Position numbers and translations under genes: made by a program. From CBDCWA01 sp046048295 (lineage in GTDB: Bacteria > Pseudomonadota > Alphaproteobacteria > Rhizobiales > Hyphomicrobiaceae), in contig JBJOGJ010000177.1 of assembly GCA_046048295.1 (NCBI GenBank), forward strand, positions 1 through 8,346: a stretch of 8,346 nucleotides of DNA, given 5' to 3'. Below are positions 1 through 5,539 of the stretch, piece after piece. The notes under the pieces are model-generated. The model had not been told where the DNA came from and did no database searches. It saw only the letters and a list, made by a program, of their open reading frames with translations. The number at the start of each line of letters is the position of its first letter. Position 1 is the first letter of the stretch.

Positions 1-887
1 CCAAGCTCCGGAAGGAGACCTACAAGACCTACGCCTGGCCCTCCGTCATGGGCCGCCTCTATGATCGCAACGCGCTCGCGGTCGCCCTGATAACCGCCGC
101 CGCGCTCTCGGCCTTCATCTTCGGACTGTTCGCCATGGTGAGCCCCGACAAGATCTGGGCGGTACACTCGCAGTCCGGGTCCTTCTATGCGATCATGGGG
201 CACGGATCGATGGTTGCCCTGTTCGGCAGCGTCGGGCTGTTCGTGGTCCTCGCCTGGGTCATGGGTTTCATGCGGTTCTGGCGGGATACCGGGGAGAGCC
301 TCAAGGACTTCGTCGCGCCGCGCACCTTCGGGCAGGCGGTCTGGGACGTCCTGACACTGAAGTATCTCGACGGTGGCGGCGATGGCTGTACTTATCCCGA
401 CGAGAAGCCGTCCTTCACGCGGCGAACGTTCCATCACTTCACGTTCTACGGCTTCCTGCTGTGCTTTGCCGCCACATCCACCGGGACCATCTTTCACTAT
501 GGTTTCGGCTGGGTCGCGCCCTACACCGCGCTCAGTCTCGTGAAGATTTTCGGCACACTCGGCGGCATCGGGCTGATCATCGGCCCGATCGGGCTCATCG
601 CCCTCAAGCATCGCGCCGACAAGGCGGTGTCAGCCCAAGCCCAGCGCGGCATGGACATGGGCTTCCTCGTCCTGCTGATACTGACCAGCATTACAGGCTT
701 TGCGCTGTGGTTCTTGAGGGACACGCCTGCCATGGCTCTGGTGCTCGCGATCCATCTCGGCGTCGTGCTCGGGTTCTTCCTGACGCTGCCCTACGGCAAA
801 TTCGTACACGCGATCTATCGGTTCGCAGCCCTCGTCCGCTACGCGCTCGAGCGCTCCCGCCCCAATCCGGCAGCCTCGTTCGAATAG
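1..887 (+). CDS. tcuB: TcuB/CobZ-type membrane electron-transfer protein, 5'-truncated by the window edge
   Basis: The frame is open from base 3, so the first ATG (48) is probably internal. Residues before it (KLRKETYKTYAWPS) already read like TcuB, and an expected N-terminal iron-sulfur part lies outside the window. Counting from that ATG, hydrophobic segments lie near residues 8-31, 47-75, 128-150, 162-186, 203-224 and 229-249. Family-like signatures are GGGDGCTYPDE (109-119) and FHHFTFYGFLLCF (128-140). Histidines in or near the helices (40, 52, 129, 130, 150, 236, 254) are candidate haem ligands. In the known family, TcuB reoxidises the flavin of the tricarballylate dehydrogenase TcuA and passes electrons to the membrane quinone pool; CobZ has a related C-terminal half. 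A tcuA-like gene is expected just upstream but cannot be seen. The substrate could be a different organic acid. The family call is firm, the substrate is not. Confidence 0.88.
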   Translation, partial: KLRKETYKTYAWPSVMGRLYDRNALAVALITAAALSAFIFGLFAMVSPDKIWAVHSQSGSFYAIMGHGSMVALFGSVGLFVVLAWVMGFMRFWRDTGESLKDFVAPRTFGQAVWDVLTLKYLDGGGDGCTYPDEKPSFTRRTFHHFTFYGFLLCFAATSTGTIFHYGFGWVAPYTALSLVKIFGTLGGIGLIIGPIGLIALKHRADKAVSAQAQRGMDMGFLVLLILTSITGFALWFLRDTPAMALVLAIHLGVVLGFFLTLPYGKFVHAIYRFAALVRYALERSRPNPAASFE

Positions 888-890
888 GCC

Positions 891-1940
891 TTAGAGGGCG
901 GGGTCGATGACGACCTTGCCGGCTACCTTGCGCTGGTCGATCAGGTCGAAGGCGCGGGTAAGCTCGGCAAGTGGCAACTCGAGGTCGACGACCGCCTTGA
1001 TCCTGCCCTTGCCAGCAGCAACGAAGGCATCCGCCACGTTCTGCTTGTCGGAGCCCGCCGCGCCGATGATCTGCAGCCGGTGGTGGTAGAGGTACTTCAT
1101 GTCGACCTCGACCTTGCCGCCACCATGTGCGCCCGAAGTAACCATCCGCCCGAGCGGCGCCATGGACTTGAACGCTTCCGGCCACGTGGAGGGATCGGAG
1201 ATGTTCTCGCACACGACATCGACGCCATGGCCCTCGGTTATCTCGCGCACCTTCTTCGACAGGTTCTGCTTGCGGTAGTTGATGCCATAGTCGCCACCCA
1301 ACGCCATTGCCTGCCTGACCCGGTCGTCCCCGCCGGCCCCGACGATGACCTTTGCGCCGAGGTATTTCGCCACCTGAACGCAGGCGCTGCCGAGGCCACC
1401 CGAGGCGCCCATGACGAGCACCCAGTCGCCTTTCCTGACACCGGCCTTGCGGTCGAGCTGCTGCATAGCCATCGGCACATGGCGCATGATGACAGCCGCT
1501 TCGCCGAACGTAAGTTTCTTCGAAATCGGGAAGCATTGGCTGGCCGGCACAGCGACGAACTCGGCATAGCCACCAGGACGATGAATGCCGATACTCTGGG
1601 ACTTGCGGCAATCGGAATCGTGGCCCGCCTTGCAGGCCGGGCATTTGCCGCAGCTGATCTTGGATGAAATGATCACGCGCTCGCCAACCTTGCGATCGGC
1701 CACGCCCTTGCCAAGCTCGACGATCTGGCCCGCCGGATCCTGCCCCGGGATCAGCGGCAGGTATTCCGGGCCGACAACCGAGCCCTTGATGACGTTGAGG
1801 TCACGGGTGCGGTTCACCGTAACGGCGCGGACCTGGACGAGGACCTCGCCCTTCTTCGGCCGTGGCGTATCGATCTCCTCAAGATCGATCGCGTCCTGGC
1901 CACCGTACTTCCTCACCACCATCGCCTTCATGGAGCCCAT
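891..1940 (-). CDS. Zinc-type medium-chain alcohol dehydrogenase/quinone oxidoreductase-like protein
   Basis: This 349-residue MDR-superfamily oxidoreductase has the usual length. The N-terminal GroES-like catalytic domain spans about residues 5-130. A structural-zinc lobe has four cysteines at 97, 100, 103 and 111. A Rossmann fold begins at MGASGGLG (177-184) for NAD(P)H binding. The catalytic zinc site looks lost: the position usually held by Cys is Asn43 (VNRTRD), and the usual GHE is GQD (66-68). It may therefore act without catalytic zinc, like quinone oxidoreductases or enoyl reductases, while keeping the structural zinc. The start is uncertain. ATG 1940 has AAGGA only 3 bases upstream, while ATG 1931 (MKAMVVRKYG) lies 12 bases from the same AAGGA and matches typical family N-termini. 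The gene converges on tcuB with a 3-base gap and is divergent from the cupin operon. The substrate is unknown. Confidence 0.9.
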   Translation of the reverse strand: MGSMKAMVVRKYGGQDAIDLEEIDTPRPKKGEVLVQVRAVTVNRTRDLNVIKGSVVGPEYLPLIPGQDPAGQIVELGKGVADRKVGERVIISSKISCGKCPACKAGHDSDCRKSQSIGIHRPGGYAEFVAVPASQCFPISKKLTFGEAAVIMRHVPMAMQQLDRKAGVRKGDWVLVMGASGGLGSACVQVAKYLGAKVIVGAGGDDRVRQAMALGGDYGINYRKQNLSKKVREITEGHGVDVVCENISDPSTWPEAFKSMAPLGRMVTSGAHGGGKVEVDMKYLYHHRLQIIGAAGSDKQNVADAFVAAGKGRIKAVVDLELPLAELTRAFDLIDQRKVAGKVVIDPAL

Positions 1941-1984
1941 CCATCCTTGATCGTTGTTCCCGGCGCGACAAGCGCTTTGGTTTC

Positions 1985-2012
1985 GTTATACGCTGCTTCG
2001 AGGCCCCGTGAA
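1985..2012 (-). promoter_or_regulatory. Possible promoter for the MDR dehydrogenase
   Basis: On the minus strand, TTCACG (2012-2007, four of six matches to TTGACA) is followed after 16 bases by TATAAC (1990-1985, five of six matches to TATAAT). A start site near 1978 would give a leader of about 40 bases before the dehydrogenase. I see no equally good sigma-70-like pair for the divergent cupin operon in this 117-base gap. This is pattern matching only. Confidence 0.33.
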
Positions 2013-2057
2013 TATCTTCGGGAGGGAAACTGGGAAATGACGGCGAGGAGGTGAGAC

Positions 2058-2594
2058 ATGGCTGAAAGCGATGGTGTCAGGCGCGTGGTCACGACGGTCG
2101 ACGACACGGGCAAGGCGGTGGTTCTGTTCGACGGGCCGGCGCCCAGGAACTCGGTGCGCCCGGTCAGCGGCAACACGTCCCGGCTGCTCTGGGTGACGGA
2201 GACGGTACCCGTCGATATTTCGGGACCGAAGGATCGCGGTGACGTCGAGATCGGGACGCAGCCGCCGGCGGGCGGCACCGTGTTCCGCATCGTCGACTAT
2301 CCGCCGGAGCCGGAAGAAGTGAGCAAGCTCGACCCCGGCTTCCGCCAGCAGGAGATCGGCAAGGACGCCCCGTCGAAGGGACTGCCGCCGCGCCATCCGA
2401 TGATGCACCGGACCCGCTCCGTCGACTACGCCGTCATCATGGAGGGTGAGATCGACATGCTGCTGGACGACAGCGAGATCCACCTCAAGGCGGGCGACGT
2501 GCTCGTGCAGCAGGGCACCAACCACGCCTGGGTGAACCGTTCCGGCAAGCGCTGCCGCATCGCCTTCATCCTGGTCGACGCGAAGGACGAATAG
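2058..2594 (+). CDS. Small cupin-domain protein
   Basis: This 178-residue soluble protein carries a single C-terminal cupin barrel at about residues 105-175. Motif 1 is the segment MHRTRSVDYAVIMEGEI (116-132). It has His117, but Thr119 and Asp123 stand where a canonical HxH...E site has His and Glu. Motif 2 is KAGDVLVQQGTNHAWVN (144-160), with His156 as the conserved ligand and Asn160. The HRT..VDY variant is, from memory, typical of a bacterial cupin subfamily found in catabolic clusters, so the altered site is probably not a mutation. Residues 1-100 form an extra N-terminal region. The start is well supported: AGGAGGTG at 2046-2053 precedes the ATG. Two bases separate its stop from the next ATG, so the two are almost certainly one transcript. 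A ring-modifying or metal-dependent role in catabolism is inferred; no substrate can be given. Confidence 0.88.
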   Translation: MAESDGVRRVVTTVDDTGKAVVLFDGPAPRNSVRPVSGNTSRLLWVTETVPVDISGPKDRGDVEIGTQPPAGGTVFRIVDYPPEPEEVSKLDPGFRQQEIGKDAPSKGLPPRHPMMHRTRSVDYAVIMEGEIDMLLDDSEIHLKAGDVLVQQGTNHAWVNRSGKRCRIAFILVDAKDE

Positions 2595-2596
2595 CC

Positions 2597-3148
2597 ATGA
2601 GCGATAGCGGTCGCCTGGCACCGATCGACGAGACGAAGCTCGATGGTGCACAGAAAGAAATGTACGACGAGATCAAGCGCGTGCGCGGCAACGTGCGCGG
2701 GCCGTTCGCGATCTGGCTCAGGAGCCCCGTTCTCGCGGAGCACGCCTTGGGCCTGCAGTCGAAGCTGCAGACCGACGTCAAGCTCGAGCGCCGCCTCCTC
2801 GAGCTGATGATCCTCGTCGCGGCACGGGCTGCAACGGCACAGTTCGCCTGGTTCGTGCACGAGCGCCACGCCCTCGACTTCGGTATCGCCCCCGGCATCG
2901 TCGAGGACATCAAGGCGCGCCGCACGCCGAACTTCGACAAGGAGGACGAGCGCGCCGTCTACGACATCACTCACGAGCTTATCGCCTATCACACGCTTTC
3001 CGAAGCCACCTACGCCCGCGGCCTGGCACTCTTTGGCGAGGAGGTGTTGGTGGAACTCGTCTCAGCGGTCGGATTCTACGTCATGGTGGCGATGACGCTC
3101 AACACGTTCGAGGCGCCGGTTCCGGGCGGCGCAAAACCGCTGGCGTAA
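2597..3148 (+). CDS. Carboxymuconolactone decarboxylase (CMD)/AhpD-like family protein
   Basis: This 183-residue, largely helical protein has a CMD-like core at about residues 66-100. Glu69, the segment ILVAARAATAQFAWFVHERH (72-91) with FAW and His88, and the following ALDFGI match the pattern E..IL..A......W..H...A...G. The AhpD-type CxxC redox pair is absent, so peroxidase-type AhpD activity is unlikely. It is closer to the muconolactone decarboxylase-like branch, whose members decarboxylate or are uncharacterised. It starts two bases after the cupin stop, with AAGGA about 9 bases before the ATG inside the end of the cupin gene. This suggests translational coupling and a shared pathway. A terminator-like hairpin follows 15 bases after its stop. 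The family call is good; the reaction is unknown. Confidence 0.85.
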   Translation: MSDSGRLAPIDETKLDGAQKEMYDEIKRVRGNVRGPFAIWLRSPVLAEHALGLQSKLQTDVKLERRLLELMILVAARAATAQFAWFVHERHALDFGIAPGIVEDIKARRTPNFDKEDERAVYDITHELIAYHTLSEATYARGLALFGEEVLVELVSAVGFYVMVAMTLNTFEAPVPGGAKPLA

Positions 3149-3163
3149 GGAAGACGCAGACGG

Positions 3164-3187
3164 CTCCGCGGGCGGATCGCCCCGGAG
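3164..3187 (+). terminator. Terminator-like hairpin after the cupin-CMD operon
   Basis: CTCCG (3164-3168) and GGGCG (3170-3174) pair with CGCCC (3178-3182) and CGGAG (3183-3187) around a GAT loop, with one bulged C. This gives a 10-bp GC-rich stem. It begins 15 bases past the CMD stop codon and is followed by ATTT, a short rather than long T-tract. Position and strength fit an intrinsic terminator for the two-gene operon. Confidence 0.55.
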
Positions 3188-3299
3188 ATTTGCGGCAGTC
3201 GTTCCCCCGGAATGAAGGGGTGCGGGGCGGAGGTATCATCCGCGTCGCTGGAAATACTATGTGGCGGACGAAGCCCGCCCCGCGCAGAGATTTGCGGCA
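3185..3299. repeat. Two copies of a 13-bp direct repeat, each next to a GC-rich hairpin
   Basis: GAGATTTGCGGCA occurs at 3185-3197 and again at 3287-3299, 102 bases apart. Each copy follows a GC-rich stem: the terminator hairpin 3164-3187 for the first, and GGCGG/CCGCC (3263-3267 with 3275-3279) for the second. This suggests an old, diverged duplication of a short hairpin-plus-tail unit. Confidence 0.45.
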
Positions 3300-3325
3300 T
3301 ACCCACGGCGTTCAACGGTCTCCGA

Positions 3326-3393
3326 CTTCGGATTCGCACCGAAGCGGCCGTGGCGAGCCCCGGCACGGCCGGGTGTGTCGCCCGTGCGTGCCG
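3326..3393. other. Two consecutive stem-loops in the intergenic stretch
   Basis: CTTCGG (3326-3331) pairs with CCGAAG (3339-3344) around a 7-base loop. Shortly after, CGGCACG (3361-3367) pairs with CGTGCCG (3387-3393), with an inner CGGG (3370-3373)/CCCG (3381-3384) stem separated by a 2x2 internal loop. There is no T-tract, so neither is a classical terminator. They could be part of a structured RNA or a degraded repeat. Confidence 0.4.
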
Positions 3394-3559
3394 CTCCGCC
3401 GTCCCGACTCCCACAGTCAGGACACCTCCGGATGCGGCCCTTCGCGAGACGAGATGCGAGTGATTATGCGGCAGGCGGAGAAAGCGGGGATAAGTATTTT
3501 TTGGGGGAATTGAATGGCGTGTGCGGGGTATGCGGATTGCCCGAAGTGACGTGTCCAGG

Positions 3560-3577
3560 CCCCGGCCTTCGCCGGGG
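3560..3577. repeat. REP-like palindrome CCCCGGC-CTTC-GCCGGGG
   Basis: CCCCGGC (3560-3566), loop CTTC (3567-3570) and GCCGGGG (3571-3577) make a perfect 7-bp hairpin, flanked on both sides by TGACG (3547-3551 and 3578-3582). This sequence type is a familiar dispersed intergenic repeat in alphaproteobacteria. Only one copy is in this window, so its repetitive nature rests on recognition. Confidence 0.6.
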
Positions 3578-3632
3578 TGACGTCAGTTGTGGGTCAGGCC
3601 GGGTGCCGGAGCAGCGAGCCGTGCGAAGGTTT

Positions 3633-3653
3633 CCAAAGGACGGCGTCCTTTGG
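3633..3653. repeat. Perfect inverted repeat, 9-bp arms with 3-base loop
   Basis: CCAAAGGAC (3633-3641) and GTCCTTTGG (3645-3653) are exact reverse complements around GGC. It lies 7 bases before a second perfect palindrome, in the same cluster as the REP-like hairpin. Confidence 0.6.
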
Positions 3654-3660
3654 CGGGAGC

Positions 3661-3678
3661 GCGAGGGCCGGCCCTCGC
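3661..3678. repeat. Perfect 18-bp palindrome
   Basis: GCGAGGGCC (3661-3669) is followed directly by its exact reverse complement GGCCCTCGC (3670-3678). With no loop it is more likely a DNA-level element (repeat arm, recombination or protein site) than an RNA hairpin. Confidence 0.6.
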
Positions 3679-3707
3679 ATGCGAAGCAACGGACGGCGGG
3701 GGCTGGT

Positions 3708-3727
3708 TTGCGGCTCGAAGTCCGCAA
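3708..3727. repeat. Short inverted repeat TTGCGG/CCGCAA
   Basis: TTGCGG (3708-3713) and CCGCAA (3722-3727) are complementary around an 8-base spacer. It is the last member of the palindrome cluster before the insertion sequence. Confidence 0.4.
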
Positions 3728-3797
3728 GCCTCGTTCGAAGCGGCGAGCGCGGTCGGCTAAACGCTCAGAAGCAGAAAGTCGGCGTTCGGCGGCTTGG

Positions 3798-3819
3798 GGC
3801 CGATTGTGTTGCAAAACTC
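3798..3819. repeat. Terminal inverted repeat of the IS, transposase 3' side
   Basis: This 22-bp end starts GGCCGATTGTGTTGCAAAA and is followed by CTC. It matches the reverse complement of 5320-5341 at 21 of 22 positions; the single mismatch is C versus G at base 20 of the repeat. Confidence 0.88.
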
Positions 3820-3899
3820 GCAAATTGGCGCGCCTTGATCTCTCGTGGTGCTTTTTTCTGATTTACCGGTTGGCTTGCGAGTAGCGGGGCTGATGTGTC

Positions 3900-5255
3900 T
3901 CACACCGTCGCGGCAGTTAGCTTCGCCAGTCTCCTGAGGTATTGGGCGATGGCTGCAAGCGTGAACTCATCTTGTGCGCCGGTTGGTCCTCTTAATCGCA
4001 GCCGTCCAAGCTTCAAAATTCGTTTAAGGTGTGCGAACAGCATCTCGACCTTCTTGCGATCGCGGCGCGTCTGTTCGTAGGCCGCCGTTTTAGCGATGGC
4101 TCGGGCGACATCGCGCGCAGCTTCGTGAATATGCCGCGTGATCTTACGGCTTGGTGTTTTCGGACAGCATCTCGACTTGAGCGGACAAGTGCGGCAGTCG
4201 GCGACGCGCGAGAAGTAGGATATCATGCCGTCACCACGCGGCATGCGCTTTCTGCTCGACCGCGGCAGGACTTTGTCGTTGGGGCAAACGTAGCAATCAC
4301 GTACGTCGTCGTAGTTGAAGTCTTCCCGGCTGAACGTGCCGTCATCGCGCCTCGACTTATCAATGACCGGAACGTGCGGCTCAATACCCTTCTGGTCGAC
4401 GAGAAAATGTAGGTTGGGTGCAGCTCCGTACGCAGTGTCTGCGACAAGCCAATCCGGCTTGATTCCGAACGTCGCCTCGGTGCGCTCGATCATTGTTTGC
4501 GATGCACCGACTTCCGCCTGCCGGATGGCGCGAGAGGCTTCGACATCCATGATGATGCCGAACTTCACATCAATAAGGTATTTGTCGGCATAGGCGAAGA
4601 TGGCCTTGCTCTTCTGTGCTCCCGTCCACTGCGCTGCTGGATCGGATGGTGCGACAAACTTCGGTGTTACCGGCGAGGCCTTCCCATAAGAGGCATCATC
4701 TAGCGTGTCGAGGTAGTCTCTCACGGCGCGGCCGACCGTTGCTGGATCAATGTGTTTACTCCACACAGCTCCGGGCAAGGAACGGCACTTGTTGGCGTCG
4801 GCCTCGATCAGGCTTGCATCAACGGCAAAGCCATTACCACCCACAAGACCGGCAGCGATACATGAGGCCACGATGCGCTCGAACGCTTCCCGGAACAGAT
4901 CGCTGTCGCGGAATCGCTCATTCCTGGAGCGGGAGAAAGCCGAATGGTCCGGCACCTTGTCTTCGATGCCGAGACCGCAGAACCATCGGTAGGCCAGATT
5001 GACCTGAACCTCGCGAACAAGCTGCCGTTCGGAACGGATGGCAAAGATGTAGCCGAGGATCAGCATCCGCAGCATCAGTTCCGGATCAATCGATGGACGC
5101 CCGGTGTTGGAATAATAGGGCGATAGAGTCCCATGCACCCAGCTCAGATCGAGCACTGCTGCGATCTGACGGACGAGATGATCAGATGGCACCGCCTCAT
5201 CGAGATCAAAAGCATAGAAGAGCTGCTTCTGATCCCTCTCCAACAGCCCCATCAT
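3900..5255 (-). CDS. IS1182-type DDE transposase
   Basis: This 451-residue cut-and-paste transposase is full length for the family. The N-terminus (LLERDQKQLFYAFDLDEAVP) and the PSIDPELMLRMLILGYIF block (54-71) are the conserved N-terminal transposase region. The catalytic triad is probably Asp146 (FAVDASLIEADA), Asp273 (VADTAYG) and Glu404 in the C-terminal Y..TRRDRKKVEMLFAHLK signature (393-411). Between the second Asp and the Glu lies a cysteine-rich insertion (Cys321, 324, 354, 357, 363, 364) that may bind zinc, as in relatives. Two ATGs stand side by side at the start, with GGAG 7 bases before the first. The 64-bp leader starts inside the 5320-5341 repeat side of the element. There are no internal stops or frameshifts. 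Confidence 0.95.
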   Translation of the reverse strand: MMGLLERDQKQLFYAFDLDEAVPSDHLVRQIAAVLDLSWVHGTLSPYYSNTGRPSIDPELMLRMLILGYIFAIRSERQLVREVQVNLAYRWFCGLGIEDKVPDHSAFSRSRNERFRDSDLFREAFERIVASCIAAGLVGGNGFAVDASLIEADANKCRSLPGAVWSKHIDPATVGRAVRDYLDTLDDASYGKASPVTPKFVAPSDPAAQWTGAQKSKAIFAYADKYLIDVKFGIIMDVEASRAIRQAEVGASQTMIERTEATFGIKPDWLVADTAYGAAPNLHFLVDQKGIEPHVPVIDKSRRDDGTFSREDFNYDDVRDCYVCPNDKVLPRSSRKRMPRGDGMISYFSRVADCRTCPLKSRCCPKTPSRKITRHIHEAARDVARAIAKTAAYEQTRRDRKKVEMLFAHLKRILKLGRLRLRGPTGAQDEFTLAAIAQYLRRLAKLTAATV

Positions 5256-5319
5256 CGCAAGTCTCCGCTGCTGTCATCCCCGGCAAGACGGAATCACGGT
5301 TCGCTCAGAGCCTCAACAA

Positions 5320-5341
5320 GACTTTTGCAACACAATCGGCC
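5320..5341. repeat. Terminal inverted repeat of the IS, transposase 5' side
   Basis: On the minus strand this end reads GGCCGATTGTGTTGCAAAA followed by GTC, the partner of 3798-3819. It marks the right boundary of the element. Unique sequence leading to the TIR gene starts at 5342. Confidence 0.88.
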
Positions 5342-5375
5342 AGGTGCGGACTTGTGCCAGTCCATGAGATGGTGG

Positions 5376-5403
5376 TTGCAGTTCGTCGGCTTCCGGCTAC
5401 AAT
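5376..5403 (+). promoter_or_regulatory. Candidate promoter of the TIR gene
   Basis: TTGCAG (5376-5381) and TACAAT (5398-5403, five of six matches to the -10 consensus) are 16 bases apart. Transcription would start near 5410 and leave a leader of about 130 bases. The -10 box overlaps two short palindromes, ACAATTGT (5399-5406) and TTGTACAA (5403-5410), which could be a repressor site. The promoter lies outside the IS, so the gene need not depend on the element. Confidence 0.42.
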
Positions 5404-5417
5404 TGTACAAGTCGAGA

Positions 5418-5488
5418 ATTCCAAGGTATGGCTTAAACTGTTGTGGGGCATTGTTTTGAGTACTTCCACTTCGTCTCTTGGAATGCCC
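5418..5488 (+). promoter_or_regulatory. Leader with two mutually exclusive hairpins upstream of the TIR gene
   Basis: ATTCCAAG (5418-5425) can pair with CTTGGAAT (5477-5484), and GGGCATT (5446-5452) can pair with AATGCCC (5482-5488). The 3' arms share bases 5482-5484, so in RNA the two pairings compete. This geometry would fit an attenuator or switch, but no T-tract follows and neither arm hides the ribosome binding site directly. It may be chance. Confidence 0.3.
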
Positions 5489-5539
5489 AGCCGAAACACG
5501 GCAAGATTATTTTGATCGGTTTCTTTTTGGGGTGCAGCG

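Larger units (their letters stand above)
3149..3797. other. Gene-free, palindrome-rich intergenic stretch
   Basis: I find no convincing gene in these 649 bases between the CMD gene and the insertion sequence. Open frames exist on both strands, but their translations are Arg/Pro/Gly-rich, have no domain, lack good ribosome binding sites, and in part run into the insertion-sequence end. What it does hold is secondary structure: the terminator hairpin, a 13-bp direct repeat GAGATTTGCGGCA (3185-3197 and 3287-3299), stem-loops near 3326-3344 and 3361-3393, a REP-like hairpin, two perfect palindromes, and an inverted repeat at 3708-3727. A T6 run sits at about 3496-3502. A non-coding RNA is possible but not shown. 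Confidence 0.6.
3798..5341 (-). mobile_element. Complete IS1182-type insertion sequence, 1544 bp
   Basis: Both ends carry matching terminal inverted repeats (3798-3819 and 5320-5341, 21 of 22 identical) around one intact DDE transposase gene on the minus strand. Just outside the ends the sequences differ at once (TTGG on the left, AGGT on the right), so the ends are well defined. I see no direct target duplication in the flanks. IS1182 members are known for absent or variable duplications, and flank rearrangement after insertion would also explain it. Intact frame and ends suggest a recent arrival that could still be mobile. The element separates the palindrome-rich stretch from the TIR gene. 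The exact member name cannot be given without a database search. Confidence 0.88.
5342..5506 (-). pseudogene. Possible gene remnant cut by the insertion sequence
   Basis: On the minus strand a 55-codon frame with no ATG in a start-like position runs from just after a TAA (5509-5507) to the IS boundary. Its second half has a protein-like composition (QFKPYLGILDLYNC, then CNHHLMDWHKSAP), with two Cys and two His in a short stretch. If the IS is removed, the frame continues in phase into the left flank for ten codons and stops at 3767-3765. I recognise no family, and a neighbouring minus frame is also open here, so chance is quite possible. It overlaps the proposed promoter and leader of the TIR gene. 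Confidence 0.22.

Noticed and set aside
885..893. Terminator between the converging tcuB and MDR genes
   Set aside because: Only 3 bases separate the stop codons, and no hairpin with a T-tract is visible around them.
3149..3797. CRISPR array, tRNA or attachment site in the repeat-rich stretch
   Set aside because: No regularly spaced repeats, no cloverleaf or anticodon arm, no integrase gene, and no tRNA-end duplication were found.
3464..3823. Minus-strand frame of 119 codons over the REP-like hairpin
   Set aside because: It contains the SPRRRPGPG reading that REP-like hairpins commonly give in wrong annotations, and it begins inside the IS terminal repeat.
3261..3884. A 207-codon plus-strand open frame with a CGVCG motif
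   Set aside because: It crosses the palindrome cluster and runs into the IS end. Its translation is Arg/Pro-rich with no domain, and there is no ribosome binding site. It is typical of chance frames over GC-rich repeats.
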